64,000 nucleotides of DNA from Candidatus Thiosymbion ectosymbiont of Catanema sp. Cochon2018 (GCA_011392765.1 WYCW01000001.1:1739714-1803713); one strand, 5' to 3'; positions 43,825 to 52,934 are shown, counted from the stretch's first letter. The notes: generated by a model not told the origin, from the letters alone. Numbers and translations: made by a program.

Positions 43825-44134
43825 CGAGGCTTCGCCTCAGACCGACGAGGCGTGATCATCGCTATTTCGCGATCGAAAACGGAACCGTGATCGTAGTCGT
43901 AATCGGAGACGCAAGGCAAAGCGGGCAGGGAAAACCTGATGGCTACGGGTTTCGACCCGGCACCTGGCCGGGACCTCCGGATGCCACGATCGGCGAAAGT
44001 ATTCTGTCTCTCCTACGGCGGCTTCGATCACGATTACGATCACGATCACGACTACGATCACGACTACGAGAGAGGTTAGACGTTTGCGAAATTTGACTCA
44101 TTTGCACAAAATCTGGTCATTCAAGGAATCCTAG
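43821..44134 (+). repeat. CTAG-bounded element A, copy 9 (interior type GATCATCGC)
   Basis: Close relative of copy 4, with CTAACGAGGCTTCGCC at the left and CATTCAAGGAATCCTAG at the right. It is followed by a lone right end of MITE F (AAGTGGCCGATAGCC, then ACTTAATGGCATTG to 44180). Confidence 0.75.
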
Positions 44135-44203
44135 CCCGACCTCCCGCAACAAGTGGCCGATAGCCGACTTAATGGCATTGTCCTCCGGACCGGTGCGACG
44201 CAG

Positions 44204-44980
44204 ATGTCCGAACCCCTGGTACAGATCGAAAATGCCGTAAAACGGTTCAAGACACCTGCGAAGGGCATCTTGTCTGTCCTCGATGGGCTCAGCATCGCCT
44301 TTGCGAAGGGCGAATTCGTTTGCCTCCTGGGCCCGTCCGGCTGCGGCAAGTCCACCCTCCTCAACGCCATTGCCGGACAAGAGCGGCTGGATGCCGGAGA
44401 GATCAGGATCGGCGGTACAACAAAACCCATTGCCGGAGAATCGCTCCGCGTCGCCATGGTCTGGCAATCCGACTCCCTCCTGCCGTGGAAGACGGCACAG
44501 GCCAACGTCGAGTTTTCTCTGCTGGTGTCAGGGATAAAGGGCAACCAGCGGCAGCAACGCGCCCTGAAATGGCTCCAGGCGGTTGGCCTCCAGGGCTTCG
44601 AGGCCTATTATCCGGCGCAACTCTCGGAGGGCATGCGCCAGCGGGTATCCTTGGCCGCGGCGCTTTCGATCGAACCCGACCTGCTCTTGATGGACGAGCC
44701 GTTCGGGGCGCTCGACGTCTACACCAAGCTACAGATCGAAAAGGAAGTCGTTCGACTGTGGGAGGCCATGGACGCCACCATCATCATGGTGACTCACGAC
44801 GTCCAGGAAGCGGTTGCATTGGCCGATCGCGTAATCATGCTGACAGCGCGGCCCACCACCGTCGCCTTCGAGACGAGGATCGATCTGCCGCGCCCCCGTG
44901 ATCTCGACCGCATCTATGGAGACCCCCGGTTTCACACCAAGGTGAGCGAGCTATGGCAGGCGTTGACGAATCCCGGTTGA
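44204..44980 (+). CDS. ABC transporter ATPase (nitrate/sulfonate/taurine type)
   Basis: 258 residues. Walker A GPSGCGKST, Q-loop MVWQSDSLLPWKT, signature LSEGMRQRV, Walker B LLLMDEPFGALD and switch VTHDVQEA are all intact. The PWKT and FGALD features and the paired permease place it in the SsuB/TauB/NrtD group; the substrate cannot be read from sequence. ATG 44204 is chosen; the longer frame starts in repeat DNA. It overlaps the permease gene by 28 bases. Confidence 0.93.
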   Translation: MSEPLVQIENAVKRFKTPAKGILSVLDGLSIAFAKGEFVCLLGPSGCGKSTLLNAIAGQERLDAGEIRIGGTTKPIAGESLRVAMVWQSDSLLPWKTAQANVEFSLLVSGIKGNQRQQRALKWLQAVGLQGFEAYYPAQLSEGMRQRVSLAAALSIEPDLLLMDEPFGALDVYTKLQIEKEVVRLWEAMDATIIMVTHDVQEAVALADRVIMLTARPTTVAFETRIDLPRPRDLDRIYGDPRFHTKVSELWQALTNPG

Positions 44981-45747
44981 GCTGCCTGTCGCGGCGGGCC
45001 TGGAGCCTGGCGGCGGCGCGCCTCGGGTTGGTCCTGTTGGTGCTGCTGGGGTGGGAGCTCGGTACGCGCTCGGGGTTCATCGACCCCTTCTACTTCAGTA
45101 CCCCGAGCCGGGTGTTGGTCACGGTCATCGAGTGGGCGCACGAAGGTCTTCTCTTCGGCAATCTCGCGGTCACCCTCGGCCAGGCGACCACCGGTTTTAT
45201 CGTGGGAACCCTGCTCGGTATCGTGTTGGGATTCAGCTTTGCCGCCAACCCCTGTATCGACGCCGTCCTACAGCCGTTCATAACCATCCTGAACGCACTG
45301 CCGCGCATCGCGTTCGCTCCCCTCATCATCCTCTGGTTCGGTCTCGGTTTCCTGTCGAAGGTCGTCATCGTGGTGTCGCTGGTATTCTTTGTCGTCTTCT
45401 TCAACACCTACCGCGGATTCAAGGAAATCAACCCTACGATTATCAAAAACGCGCGGTTGCTCGGCGCGACCAAGGCCCAAATGATGCTTCACATCTACCT
45501 TCCGGCGACCCTGGCGTGGACATTCGCCAGCCTGCGCGTGAGCGTCGGTTTTGCGATCATAGCCGCCGTTCTCGGCGAGTACATCGGCGCCAGCGCGGGG
45601 ATCGGTCACATGATCGACAATGCCCAAGCGAATTTCGATGCCACCGGGGTCATGGCCGGTCTGCTGGTATTGACCGTCACGGTTGCGCTGCTCGACGCCC
45701 TCCTATCCGTAATCGAGCGACGCTACTCCCTGCGTGGATCTCGCTAG
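44953..45747 (+). CDS. ABC transporter permease (SsuC/TauC-like)
   Basis: 264 residues with about six membrane helices (for example LGLVLLVLLGWELGTRS; VTLGQATTGFIVGTLLGIVLGF; VVIVVSLVFFVVFFN). The EAA-type loop NPTIIKNARLLGATKAQMMLHIYLPATLAW docks on the ATPase. Same family as SsuC/TauC/NrtB. Coupled to the upstream ATPase gene by overlap. Confidence 0.93.
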   Translation: MAGVDESRLSCLSRRAWSLAAARLGLVLLVLLGWELGTRSGFIDPFYFSTPSRVLVTVIEWAHEGLLFGNLAVTLGQATTGFIVGTLLGIVLGFSFAANPCIDAVLQPFITILNALPRIAFAPLIILWFGLGFLSKVVIVVSLVFFVVFFNTYRGFKEINPTIIKNARLLGATKAQMMLHIYLPATLAWTFASLRVSVGFAIIAAVLGEYIGASAGIGHMIDNAQANFDATGVMAGLLVLTVTVALLDALLSVIERRYSLRGSR

Positions 45748-46063
45748 TGCAGCGCGGTAAAAATCCGGAGGCCATTTCCTGCAATTAGGCAGCCAACGGC
45801 TGCTGGTACAGGCTCAATGAAACTGGTATCCGAATTTTTACTCTGCTGCACTAGTCCGCCAATGAACAGTCCGCAAATGAACGCTAATGGACGCAAATCA
45901 GTTTGTAGCCCAACATCGAATGTTGGGCACGCCGCGTCCCTGCGGCTTTGCCCAACCTACCGACTGTCCGCAGATTACGCAGATTTTCACAGATTGTTTC
46001 GTTTTTAATCTGCGGAAATCTGTGTAATCTGCGGATAAATCAATGTTACCGGAGCTACAAACG
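45748..46063. repeat. Permease-SBP gap with three repeats, no gene
   Basis: 45868-45900 is a half GTCCGCAAATGAACGC repeat; 45903-45960 a TGTAGCCCAACATCG ... TTTGCCCAACCTAC palindrome; 45966-46036 a TCCGCAGATTACGCAGA hairpin. These split the transporter operon; the binding-protein gene may rely on its own promoter. Confidence 0.65.
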
Positions 46064-47131
46064 ATGCAGCGTCGCTTATTTTCCCTCATTCCACTACTGC
46101 TCTTGACCACCCTCCTACCGGGGTGTTCGGAGCAACAACCCCCGGTGCGGGTCGCCAGCGGCGGCCATATCCTCAACTTCCTTCCCTTCGATGTCGCAAT
46201 GGCCAAGGGATTCTTCCAGGAAGAAGGATTGGATCCGGAAGTAACCTACCTGACCGGAGGCACCACCACGGCCCAGGCATTGTTGGCCGGGCAGGTGGAT
46301 TTCAGTCTCAACGCCATCGACCACGCCTACAAGGCCGCCGCGCGTGGAAAATCCAATCTCCGCATGGTGGCGCTGATGAATCGCGTGCCCGGCATGGTCC
46401 TGGTGGTCCACAGCAGACACCGGGATACCATCCGGGACATCGGAGACCTGGTCGGGAAAAGGTTGGGCGTCACCTCGAAGGGGTCCGGTACCCACATGGT
46501 GCTCAACTTCCTGCTCGCAAAGAATGGCGTAGACCCGCAATCGGTTACGGTAGTGAAGGCCGGTACCTCCACCTTCCCCCCGGCCCTGGAGAACGGAAAA
46601 ATCCACGGCGGAATCGCCCTCGAACCCTTCGCCTCGATCCTGATCGAACAGGGCAAAGTGCTCGTGCTGGCGGACCTCAGGAGTATGGAGAACACAGTCG
46701 AGGTTTTCGGGGGGCCGTATAGCCTGGCCGGGATCATGACCCGGCAGGACATCATCGCCCGCGACCCGGAGCTGGTACGCCGATTCGTCGCCGCCATCGT
46801 CAAGGCCCTGCGCTGGATGGCGGAACACACCCCGGAGGAGATAGCGGCCGTGCTGCCGAGAACGGTTACCGGCAGCGATCCGGATCGCTACATCAAAATC
46901 CTGGGTAAGCTGCGAGACTTCTATACCCTGGACGGCTATATCGACCCGGAAGGCGCGCGCAACGTGCTGACAGCGATGGAATTCTCCGGGGCGTTTGGGG
47001 CGGAACAAAACCTGAATGCCTTGGATTTCATTACCAACGACTTTCTGCCGACGCAGGTACAGTCCACAAGCCCGGAACCCGCCGTCGAGAATCGAGCGGT
47101 TGCCCCCACGCCGGATACCGCTACAAAGTAA
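46064..47131 (+). CDS. ABC transporter substrate-binding lipoprotein (NMT1/SsuA-like)
   Basis: 355 residues. Lipoprotein signal MQRRLFSLIPLLLLTTLLPGC with Cys21 at the lipobox. The mature part follows the NMT1/THI5-like periplasmic fold: LNFLPFDVAMAKGFFQEEGLDPEV, GGTTTAQALLAGQVDFSL, GKRLGVTSKGSGTHMVLNFLL. Captures the substrate for the ATPase/permease pair upstream. Good match to sulfonate/nitrate/pyrimidine-precursor binders, without a unique substrate call. Confidence 0.92.
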   Translation: MQRRLFSLIPLLLLTTLLPGCSEQQPPVRVASGGHILNFLPFDVAMAKGFFQEEGLDPEVTYLTGGTTTAQALLAGQVDFSLNAIDHAYKAAARGKSNLRMVALMNRVPGMVLVVHSRHRDTIRDIGDLVGKRLGVTSKGSGTHMVLNFLLAKNGVDPQSVTVVKAGTSTFPPALENGKIHGGIALEPFASILIEQGKVLVLADLRSMENTVEVFGGPYSLAGIMTRQDIIARDPELVRRFVAAIVKALRWMAEHTPEEIAAVLPRTVTGSDPDRYIKILGKLRDFYTLDGYIDPEGARNVLTAMEFSGAFGAEQNLNALDFITNDFLPTQVQSTSPEPAVENRAVAPTPDTATK

Positions 47132-47141
47132 TCTTTTCAGG

Positions 47142-47410
47142 TCCGCAGATTACGCAGATTTCCGCAGATTATTTCGTTTTTAATCTGCGAGAATCTGGGT
47201 AATCTGCGGATCGATTGAAGCGGGCAGATCATTTTTCCTGTCTACTCAATCCGAACCTCGGCAGCTCTGTTTTTTGCCGCAAATGAACGCGAATCAACGC
47301 AAATCGGTTGCAAGAGATCACATGCTTTTTTCTGTCCGCAGATTACGCAGATTTCCACAGATTGTTTCATTTTCAATTTTTAATCTGTGAGAATCTGCGT
47401 AATCTGCGGA
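47142..47410. repeat. Two TCCGCAGATTACGCAGA hairpins and one GCCGCAAATGAACGC half repeat
   Basis: Hairpins at 47142-47210 and 47335-47410; the half repeat at 47275-47305. Fills the gap 47132-47453, which has no gene. Confidence 0.7.
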
Positions 47411-47453
47411 TTGAATAATAATCTGCGGATTGAATAAAGAGTGACCCATCGCC

Positions 47454-48329
47454 ATGCAACCACCCAACTGTGACCATTGCCTGCGACCGACGCAAACCAG
47501 CCGCATTGCCAAGGAACTGCTGGAGCAACGCCGTCCCATCAATCTGATCGGCAAGCCGGGCCAGGGCCGAGGGCGTCTCCTCGATGACCTGATGGTGATC
47601 GATCCCGACGCCATTCTCTGGCTGCGTGCAGATCTCAAGGAATATCACCACAGCTTCGCTGGTCTGCTCAAGACCCTGTGGGGCCAGACCAATCTCCCCG
47701 GCCACCCGCCGCGCAGTCTCGGGGGCCTGGTCGACAGGCTCACCGCCGGCGACCGGCCGGTCTGCCTGCTGCTGCACCACTTCGACGCCATCCTGAACAA
47801 TCCCGACCTCGGTAAGGGCTTCGATGTGGCATTCCTGGATGGCCTGAATGCCTTGAAAAACCGCGGCATCTCACTCCTCTGTGTCACCGAGCGTAGCCAC
47901 AGCCGGTATCTGATGATGATGCGATCCGGCGAGCGTCGGGTCTCGATCCTGGTTCTGGAGCCCGAGAAGCTAAGGCCCCTCTCCCAGACCGAGATCAGAT
48001 CGGAGCTCGACCGCTGCCTACCCGACTTGGGTGCTAACGACCTGGATCTGCTTGCCGATGCAGTGCTCAAGCACCCGCGACCCTTACCCTTTCTGGATTT
48101 CGTGCGGAGACGGATTCAGGACAGAGATACCGATGAACAGGCATTCAACGAGCGATTGAGCCGTTGGAAAGACGCATACAAGGCCCTGGACAAAGGCGTT
48201 GCCGTCGCTGATGCCAATAAGCTGCGCCACCGGCTAATCTCCTGGTGCCGCGCCTTGGGATGCAATCGCATCAGGCTTCCCTTGACAGGGTTCTTCAAGC
48301 AACTCGGGCGCCGGCTTGCGGGGAAGTAG
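47454..48329 (+). CDS. P-loop ATPase-like protein with a degenerate Walker A
   Basis: 291 residues. The fold pattern is that of STAND/AAA_16-type ATPases: a P-loop-like INLIGKPGQGRGRLLDDL (Arg where Lys is expected), a Walker B-like DRPVCLLLHHFDAIL and a sensor-like GISLLCVTERSHSRYL. N-terminal pair CDHC may bind metal. It is followed by a membrane-ATPase gene (split) of related type, suggesting a two-ATPase module. Function unknown. It was not possible to name the family with certainty. Confidence 0.6.
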   Translation: MQPPNCDHCLRPTQTSRIAKELLEQRRPINLIGKPGQGRGRLLDDLMVIDPDAILWLRADLKEYHHSFAGLLKTLWGQTNLPGHPPRSLGGLVDRLTAGDRPVCLLLHHFDAILNNPDLGKGFDVAFLDGLNALKNRGISLLCVTERSHSRYLMMMRSGERRVSILVLEPEKLRPLSQTEIRSELDRCLPDLGANDLDLLADAVLKHPRPLPFLDFVRRRIQDRDTDEQAFNERLSRWKDAYKALDKGVAVADANKLRHRLISWCRALGCNRIRLPLTGFFKQLGRRLAGK

Positions 48330-48330
48330 T

Positions 48331-48616
48331 GTAGGTTGGGCAAAACCGCCAAGGACGGCGGTGTGCCCAACATCCATATTTTTTTGCCGCAAATGAACGC
48401 CAATCAACGCAAATCGGTCGCACAAGATCAGATTGTCTTTTCTATCCGCAGATTACGCAGATTCCCACAGATTATTTCGTTTTCAATCTGCGAGAATCTG
48501 CGTAATCTGCGGATCGATTTTTGCGTTTATTTGCGGCAAATCTTCCGTGAAAATCTGCTCGTTCAATCTTATCGGCGGCTATTCATGCCGGGTTTCGTTC
48601 CTCAACCCAGCCTACG
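48331..48616. repeat. Repeat cluster between the ATPase genes
   Basis: 48331-48372: GTAGGTTGGGCAAAACCGCC ... GTGCCCAACA. 48378-48540: GCCGCAAATGAACGCC ... TTATTTGCGGCAAA ends around a TCCGCAGATTACGC hairpin (48445-48512). 48586-48616: half of the AACCCAGCCTACG repeat. No gene. Confidence 0.65.
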
Positions 48617-48627
48617 AGAGTTGACTG

Positions 48628-49794
48628 ATGGCTGGACCTAAACAGAATCCGTTCCAATTACCGCCGGAACCCAAGACCGACTGGGATCTGATCCGGTGGA
48701 CCCTGTTCGAATGGCCGCGGCTTCTTGACTGGTCCCGTCATCTCAGCCGCAAGCACATTTTGGTCCTCTACCTGGTCGCCATGGCCTGGATTCTGCTGCT
48801 TGCGATCGGGGTCTACGGGTCATCGCTTGCGGTGGTCGTTGCCCTGGAGCTGCCGCTCGACTTCCCCGCCCAATTCAAGCCGACTGTCGTCCAAATCTGC
48901 GCAGACAACCCAGGCTTCGGAGAGCGCCTGATCGGTCTCTTGTCAGTCACCGGCATGGAGTTTGAGACAAAGCTGGCATTTGGCCTGGCAGCGGGCCTGG
49001 CAGTGGGCCTGGCAGTGGGCCTGGCAATGGGCCTGGCAGGGGGCCTGGCAAGGGGTCTGGCAGGGGGCCTGGCATTGGGCCTGGCATGGGGTCTGGCAGA
49101 GGGCCTGGTAGGAGGCATGGAGGTGGGCCTAGGAGCGGGTATCGGGGTCTTCTTGGGCTGGGTCGTCGGGTTTCTGCACTTGCCCTTTTATCTCCCGCAG
49201 GCAGTAGTCGCCCTGATACGCCTCGACCTCTACCACAACCCCTATCGGTGGGACGCGGGGGTACGCCTGCCCATCTGGGGCGCCCGGCGCCGGCTGACCG
49301 GCGCGGCCTTCGACGATCCCGAGACGGGCACGAGGTTCGCCGAGTTTCTGCTCGAGTACCGTCCATTGCAGCGCAAACTCGCGGCGGCGGTGCTGCACGC
49401 CGCCCACGCCGGGCGCTGGCGTCTGCGGCCCCTGAATCCAGAGCTATTGACACCGCCGCCGGTGCCCGAGGACCGACCGGGCTATGCCCCCAGTGCCGGG
49501 TGGCTGCGTGAGCTTGCCGGATTGCGGCAAGACCTGGCGGCCGCGCGTGGCCAGACCCAGATCAGCTTCAAGCGAGCGGCCTACGCCCGCTTCTCTCAAA
49601 GGCTCAATGCCTTTCGCGACCTGACCCTGCGCGAATCACCCCGTTGGAACCGTTGGTATCCGGACGCCCTGGATAGCTGGCGCTCGGAAGCGGCAAAGGA
49701 GCTTCACCGGATCGAGGACCAGGCGGCGAGCCAGGAGCCGATCGCCGTCAACCGCTACCGGACTGGGACCCCGCTGCGGCCGGAGGACGACTAG
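48628..49794 (+). CDS. Membrane protein with Gly-Leu-Ala repeats; front half of an amber-split ATPase gene
   Basis: 388 residues. N-terminal amphipathic part, one helix (ILVLYLVAMAWILLLAIGVYGSSLAVVVAL), then a striking GLAxGLAxGLA tract (about residues 112-160, tandem also in the DNA) continuing into GAGIGVFLGWVVGFLHLPFYLPQAVVALI, and a soluble C-terminal domain. The stop is a lone TAG at 49792-49794, and the same frame continues two codons later with an ATPase. Relatives of this type are commonly one long protein, so this is probably a nonsense mutation. The GLA tract resembles glycine-zipper membrane segments. Confidence 0.7.
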   Translation: MAGPKQNPFQLPPEPKTDWDLIRWTLFEWPRLLDWSRHLSRKHILVLYLVAMAWILLLAIGVYGSSLAVVVALELPLDFPAQFKPTVVQICADNPGFGERLIGLLSVTGMEFETKLAFGLAAGLAVGLAVGLAMGLAGGLARGLAGGLALGLAWGLAEGLVGGMEVGLGAGIGVFLGWVVGFLHLPFYLPQAVVALIRLDLYHNPYRWDAGVRLPIWGARRRLTGAAFDDPETGTRFAEFLLEYRPLQRKLAAAVLHAAHAGRWRLRPLNPELLTPPPVPEDRPGYAPSAGWLRELAGLRQDLAAARGQTQISFKRAAYARFSQRLNAFRDLTLRESPRWNRWYPDALDSWRSEAAKELHRIEDQAASQEPIAVNRYRTGTPLRPEDD

Positions 49795-49797
49795 GCG

Positions 49798-50796
49798 GTG
49801 TTTTTTGGCCGGGAGGATCTGCGTCAGAATCTGGCGCGAGAGATTATGACGGCCGCGGAGATGCCCCTGTTCCTGATCCTCGGCCAGCGCCGCGTGGGCA
49901 AGACCAGTCTGCTGAACTTCCTGCCGGAGCTGCTCGGCAGCGGTTTCGTGGTGATTTCCCAGGATCTCCAGGACGACCACATAGAGAGCGTGCCCTCCTG
50001 GCTGGCGGATCTGCGACGACGCATTGCCAAACAACTGGAGCGGGACGATGGGGATTGGACACCTCCCAACGAGTGGCTCGCCGCCTGGCAGGGACTGCGG
50101 GAATGGCTGGAGGGGATCGAGGCCGAGGGTGGCCGCAAGTTGATCCTGGCCCTGGACGAGTTAGAGCAGCTTCACTCGTACCTGATCAAGGATCAGGGGC
50201 AGGGAAACCGCCTGCTGGCGGCGATCCGCAGCTTCTCCCAACACCAGAACCGGGTGGTCCTGCTCTTCGTCGGCGCCACGCCCCTGTCAGAACTCCGGGA
50301 CCCGGATTGGAGTCAGTATTTCGTCCAGACCCAGCCGTTCCGGGTGGACTACCTGGCAAGACCCGACGCCCTGCGACTGATTACCGAGCCCGTGCCGTTG
50401 GAGTATCCGGACGCGATCACCGAGCGCCTGTTCGCGCTCACCCAAGGCCACCCGGATCTGCTGCAACGCCTGTGCCGGCAGTTGGTCTCCATCGCCAACC
50501 GGGAAGACCGGCATGCCATGTCCATGGCGGATCTGGACGAGGCGGTCGCCGCCGTCCTGGTGCGGGACCTCGCGCCCATCGAACGCTTCTGGAACGAGTT
50601 CTGCCGGGGTCCCGCCTGCCGCGCCTGCATCGAGCAGATCCTCGCCGGCGAGACCCCGACTGACCGTTTGAGCTTAATACGCCTCGAAGAGCACGGCTAT
50701 GTGGTCCTGGACCAGGGCCGACCGCGGCTGCGAGTGCCCCTGTTCGAGGGCTGGCTGCACAAATATCGTGAAGGTTTTCCCACCGCTTCCGGATAA
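49798..50796 (+). CDS. AAA ATPase (AAA_14/ORC-like); back half of an amber-split gene
   Basis: 332 residues from GTG 49798: FFGREDLRQNLAREI, Walker A LGQRRVGKTSLL, Walker B KLILALDELEQL, sensor VVLLFVGATPLSEL, then a helical lid and a winged-helix (LEEHGYVVLDQGRPRLRVPLF). In frame with the upstream gene; only TAG-GCG separates them, and no ribosome-binding site precedes the GTG. It may be expressed by read-through, by re-initiation, or not at all. Confidence 0.75.
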   Translation: MFFGREDLRQNLAREIMTAAEMPLFLILGQRRVGKTSLLNFLPELLGSGFVVISQDLQDDHIESVPSWLADLRRRIAKQLERDDGDWTPPNEWLAAWQGLREWLEGIEAEGGRKLILALDELEQLHSYLIKDQGQGNRLLAAIRSFSQHQNRVVLLFVGATPLSELRDPDWSQYFVQTQPFRVDYLARPDALRLITEPVPLEYPDAITERLFALTQGHPDLLQRLCRQLVSIANREDRHAMSMADLDEAVAAVLVRDLAPIERFWNEFCRGPACRACIEQILAGETPTDRLSLIRLEEHGYVVLDQGRPRLRVPLFEGWLHKYREGFPTASG

Positions 50797-50859
50797 GGTG
50801 TCGGCAGTCCGAATATTCTGTTATGGTGCATTTGTGATTTTGCACCAAGGTATCGAACC

Positions 50860-51096
50860 ATGACCAGACTCACAATCACCCTCAGTGACGAGCGCCATTG
50901 GGCGTTGAAGGAGGCTGCTCTCAACAGGCGAAAGAGTATCGCGTCGCTGATTGAGGAGAGTCTGGATTTCTACGGAATCAAAACGCGGCAAGGGGCAGAG
51001 GAACTGGTTGCAAAGGCCCGCGGGAGAGCGGGCCTATCCGAGGAACAGGCCATCGACCTGGTAGCGGAGGAAACCCGGTTGACAAGATGCCCTTGA
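50860..51096 (+). CDS. Ribbon-helix-helix-type antitoxin
   Basis: 78 residues: MTRLTITLSDERHWALKEAALNRRKSIASLIEESLDFYGI is a CopG/RHH DNA-binding pattern, and the acidic C-terminus would wrap the toxin. It overlaps the PIN-domain gene by ten bases. Autoregulation of the pair is expected from the family. Confidence 0.85.
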   Translation: MTRLTITLSDERHWALKEAALNRRKSIASLIEESLDFYGIKTRQGAEELVAKARGRAGLSEEQAIDLVAEETRLTRCP

Positions 51097-51515
51097 AACC
51101 ACCACCGGCCATCATCGATACGAATGTGCTCGTCAGTGGTCTCATAACGGCTGACGAGAAATCGCCGGTCTGTCTTATCCTTGATGCCATGCTCGCAGGG
51201 CGTATTGTTTTCCTGCTTTCTGCCGACCTGTTGGATGAATATCGAAAGGTTATGCTGCGACCCAAGATAAAAAAGCTGCACGGACTCAGCGAGAGCGAAA
51301 CCGACAAGATCCTAACCGAAGTAGTATCCAATGGTATCTGGCGGGAACCGACTAGCCCGGAAGCCGCTCCCGATCCCGGCGACAGCCACCTATGGCGTTT
51401 GCTCAGGTCGCAAAAAGGCAGCCTCTTGGTGACTGGTGATCAAATACTGTTGAAACAGCCTCCAGAATTCGCCTCTGTTGTATCGCCAGTAACATTTGTC
51501 AGGGAATTTCTGTGA
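51087..51515 (+). CDS. PIN-domain toxin (VapC-like ribonuclease)
   Basis: 142 residues. Acidic active-site set: Asp11 (AIIDTNVLVS), Glu in DEYRKVM, Asp in DPGDSHLW and Asp in LLVTGDQIL, as in the 'putative toxin-antitoxin system toxin component, PIN family' group. Looks complete. Coupled to the upstream antitoxin gene. Confidence 0.9.
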   Translation: MPLKPPPAIIDTNVLVSGLITADEKSPVCLILDAMLAGRIVFLLSADLLDEYRKVMLRPKIKKLHGLSESETDKILTEVVSNGIWREPTSPEAAPDPGDSHLWRLLRSQKGSLLVTGDQILLKQPPEFASVVSPVTFVREFL

Positions 51516-51882
51516 GTCTGTGAGCTGTGCTCTTTGCGGCTTCGCGTTCTCCTCCGGCCCGCATATCTCACCGGGGCGTCTGGCGGTACTTCAGCTTTCA
51601 TTCTATTTCAATAAGTTACAGGTTAATTTCTCAATCTTTGGTGTTGCCTGCGAAAGCGTCTCTCCCGCCGGGAGGTAATCATTCAGCCCCCGCTTCGTCA
51701 TTCCGGCAGGAATTGCCGGGATCCAGGAACCATGGACGACAAAAACAGTGAGGGTCTGAACAATTACACCGGGAGAGGGGTTAGGGAGAGGGAATCAAAA
51801 AAGAAATGGGGAGTGGTTTACGCTAACTACTTAAAAATTCGGCATGATAAGTTATGGGCTTTTTCCTGAGAGGGATCCGCTT
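51516..51882. other. Gap without a supported gene
   Basis: Contains the common dispersed block TTCCGGCAGGAATTGCCGGG (51702-51721) and ATCCAGGAACC. A short open frame here has no recognisable protein pattern. Confidence 0.4.
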
Positions 51883-52353
51883 GTGAAACCTGAAAGACTG
51901 GCCCTACTGGAAGACGAGCTGCGTATCCTGGAGAAGGCAACAAAGCACCTCGGCTACTCCATGGATCGAGTCCAGGCTCTGAAGGACAAGCCCCGGTGGA
52001 CGCCCGAAGAGCTGGAGCGCTTCGAATCCCTCGCCAGCCGCTTCTCCCGACTCGCCGATCTGCATATTCAGCGCGTTATGCGACTGATAGACGATCTGGA
52101 GCTGGTTTCCCAGGGCAGCTTGCTGGACCGTATCGAGCGGGCGGAGAAAAGAGGCTGGATCGCGGCCCCCGATCTCGTGCGTATTCGCGAGCTGCGTAAC
52201 CTGATCGCGCACGAATACGTCGAGGATAAGCTGCATGAGCTGTACCTTGTCGTACTCGAGCTCGCTCCTCTGCTTATCGAGCTGACGCCGAAGGTTGCCG
52301 CCTTCGGACGCATGCTGATCGCAAGGTACGGCGGCTTGGGGGCTGTCTCATAG
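51883..52353 (+). CDS. HEPN/HepT-like protein without a visible MNT partner
   Basis: 156 residues from GTG 51883, preferred because GAGAGG lies about nine bases upstream; ATG 51844 in the same frame is an alternative. The motif RELRNLIAHEYVEDKL is the Rx4-6H (RNLxxHEY) site of HEPN ribonucleases such as HepT. Normally a MNT nucleotidyltransferase antitoxin is adjacent; none is seen within 2 kb. Confidence 0.8.
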   Translation: MKPERLALLEDELRILEKATKHLGYSMDRVQALKDKPRWTPEELERFESLASRFSRLADLHIQRVMRLIDDLELVSQGSLLDRIERAEKRGWIAAPDLVRIRELRNLIAHEYVEDKLHELYLVVLELAPLLIELTPKVAAFGRMLIARYGGLGAVS

Positions 52354-52364
52354 CGCCCATTGGC

Positions 52365-52657
52365 CTAGCGAGGCTTTGCCTCAGACCGACAAGGCGTGAC
52401 CCCCTCCTCCCCCAGGGGAAGAAGGGCTCCGGCGCTCCCAACTTCACTGGCTGATCCAGGTCAGGTTGGGTAACGAACCGCACCGAAGAACCACGGAGGT
52501 AGACACGGATAAACACGGATCACAATCCGTGTCCATCCGTGTCCATCCGTGGTTCAGAGGATTTGCGATTCCCGCCCAAGCAAGAGGCAGAAATGTTTTT
52601 GTGCAGCGCGCAAACTTGACTCATTGGTAAAGATGCAGGTCCCTCAAGGAATCCTAG
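52365..52657 (+). repeat. CTAG-bounded element A, copy 10 (interior type c)
   Basis: CTAGCGAGGCTTTGCC ... TCAAGGAATCCTAG with the ACCACGGAGGTAGACACGG palindrome (52487-52558). It begins 12 bases after the HEPN stop and chains to a truncated copy 11. Confidence 0.75.
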
Positions 52658-52735
52658 CGAGGCGTTGCCTCAGACCGACGAGGCGTGATCATCGCTCTCT
52701 CGCGATCGAAAACGGAACCGTGATCGTGATCGGGT
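52654..52735 (+). repeat. CTAG-bounded element A, copy 11, truncated (interior type GATCATCGC)
   Basis: Left half only: CTAGCGAGGCGTTGCCTC then GATCATCGCTCTCTCGCG and GTGATCGTGATCG. Confidence 0.65.
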
Positions 52736-52785
52736 GGTGTTCCAGCTTTGTTGTTTCCGGTTTATAGGGTGGCTTATAACCCCAA

Positions 52786-52887
52786 AGGGTGTCGCAAAGG
52801 CCCATCCGTGGGGCGTAGCGCAGGCGTCCCCGCCTGCAGTTTTCGATGCAGGCGAGGACGCCTGCGCTACTTTTGCGACACCCTCCA
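52786..52887. repeat. GTGTCGCAAA-ended repeat with GCAGGCGTCC interior
   Basis: GGGTGTCGCAAAGG ... CTTTTGCGACACCCTCC enclose GTAGCGCAGGCGTCCCCG and its inverted match. Same ends as 34842-34983, where the interior is an AACCACAGAGG palindrome. Confidence 0.7.
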
Positions 52888-52934
52888 TGATAGGGGGGCA
52901 AGTTCCCTCTACTCGGTAGCAACAAAGTCAGAAC

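Noticed and set aside
48960..49120. GGCCTGGCA tandem repeats as a possible regulatory or CRISPR-like array
   Set aside because: They encode the Gly-Leu-Ala membrane tract in frame.
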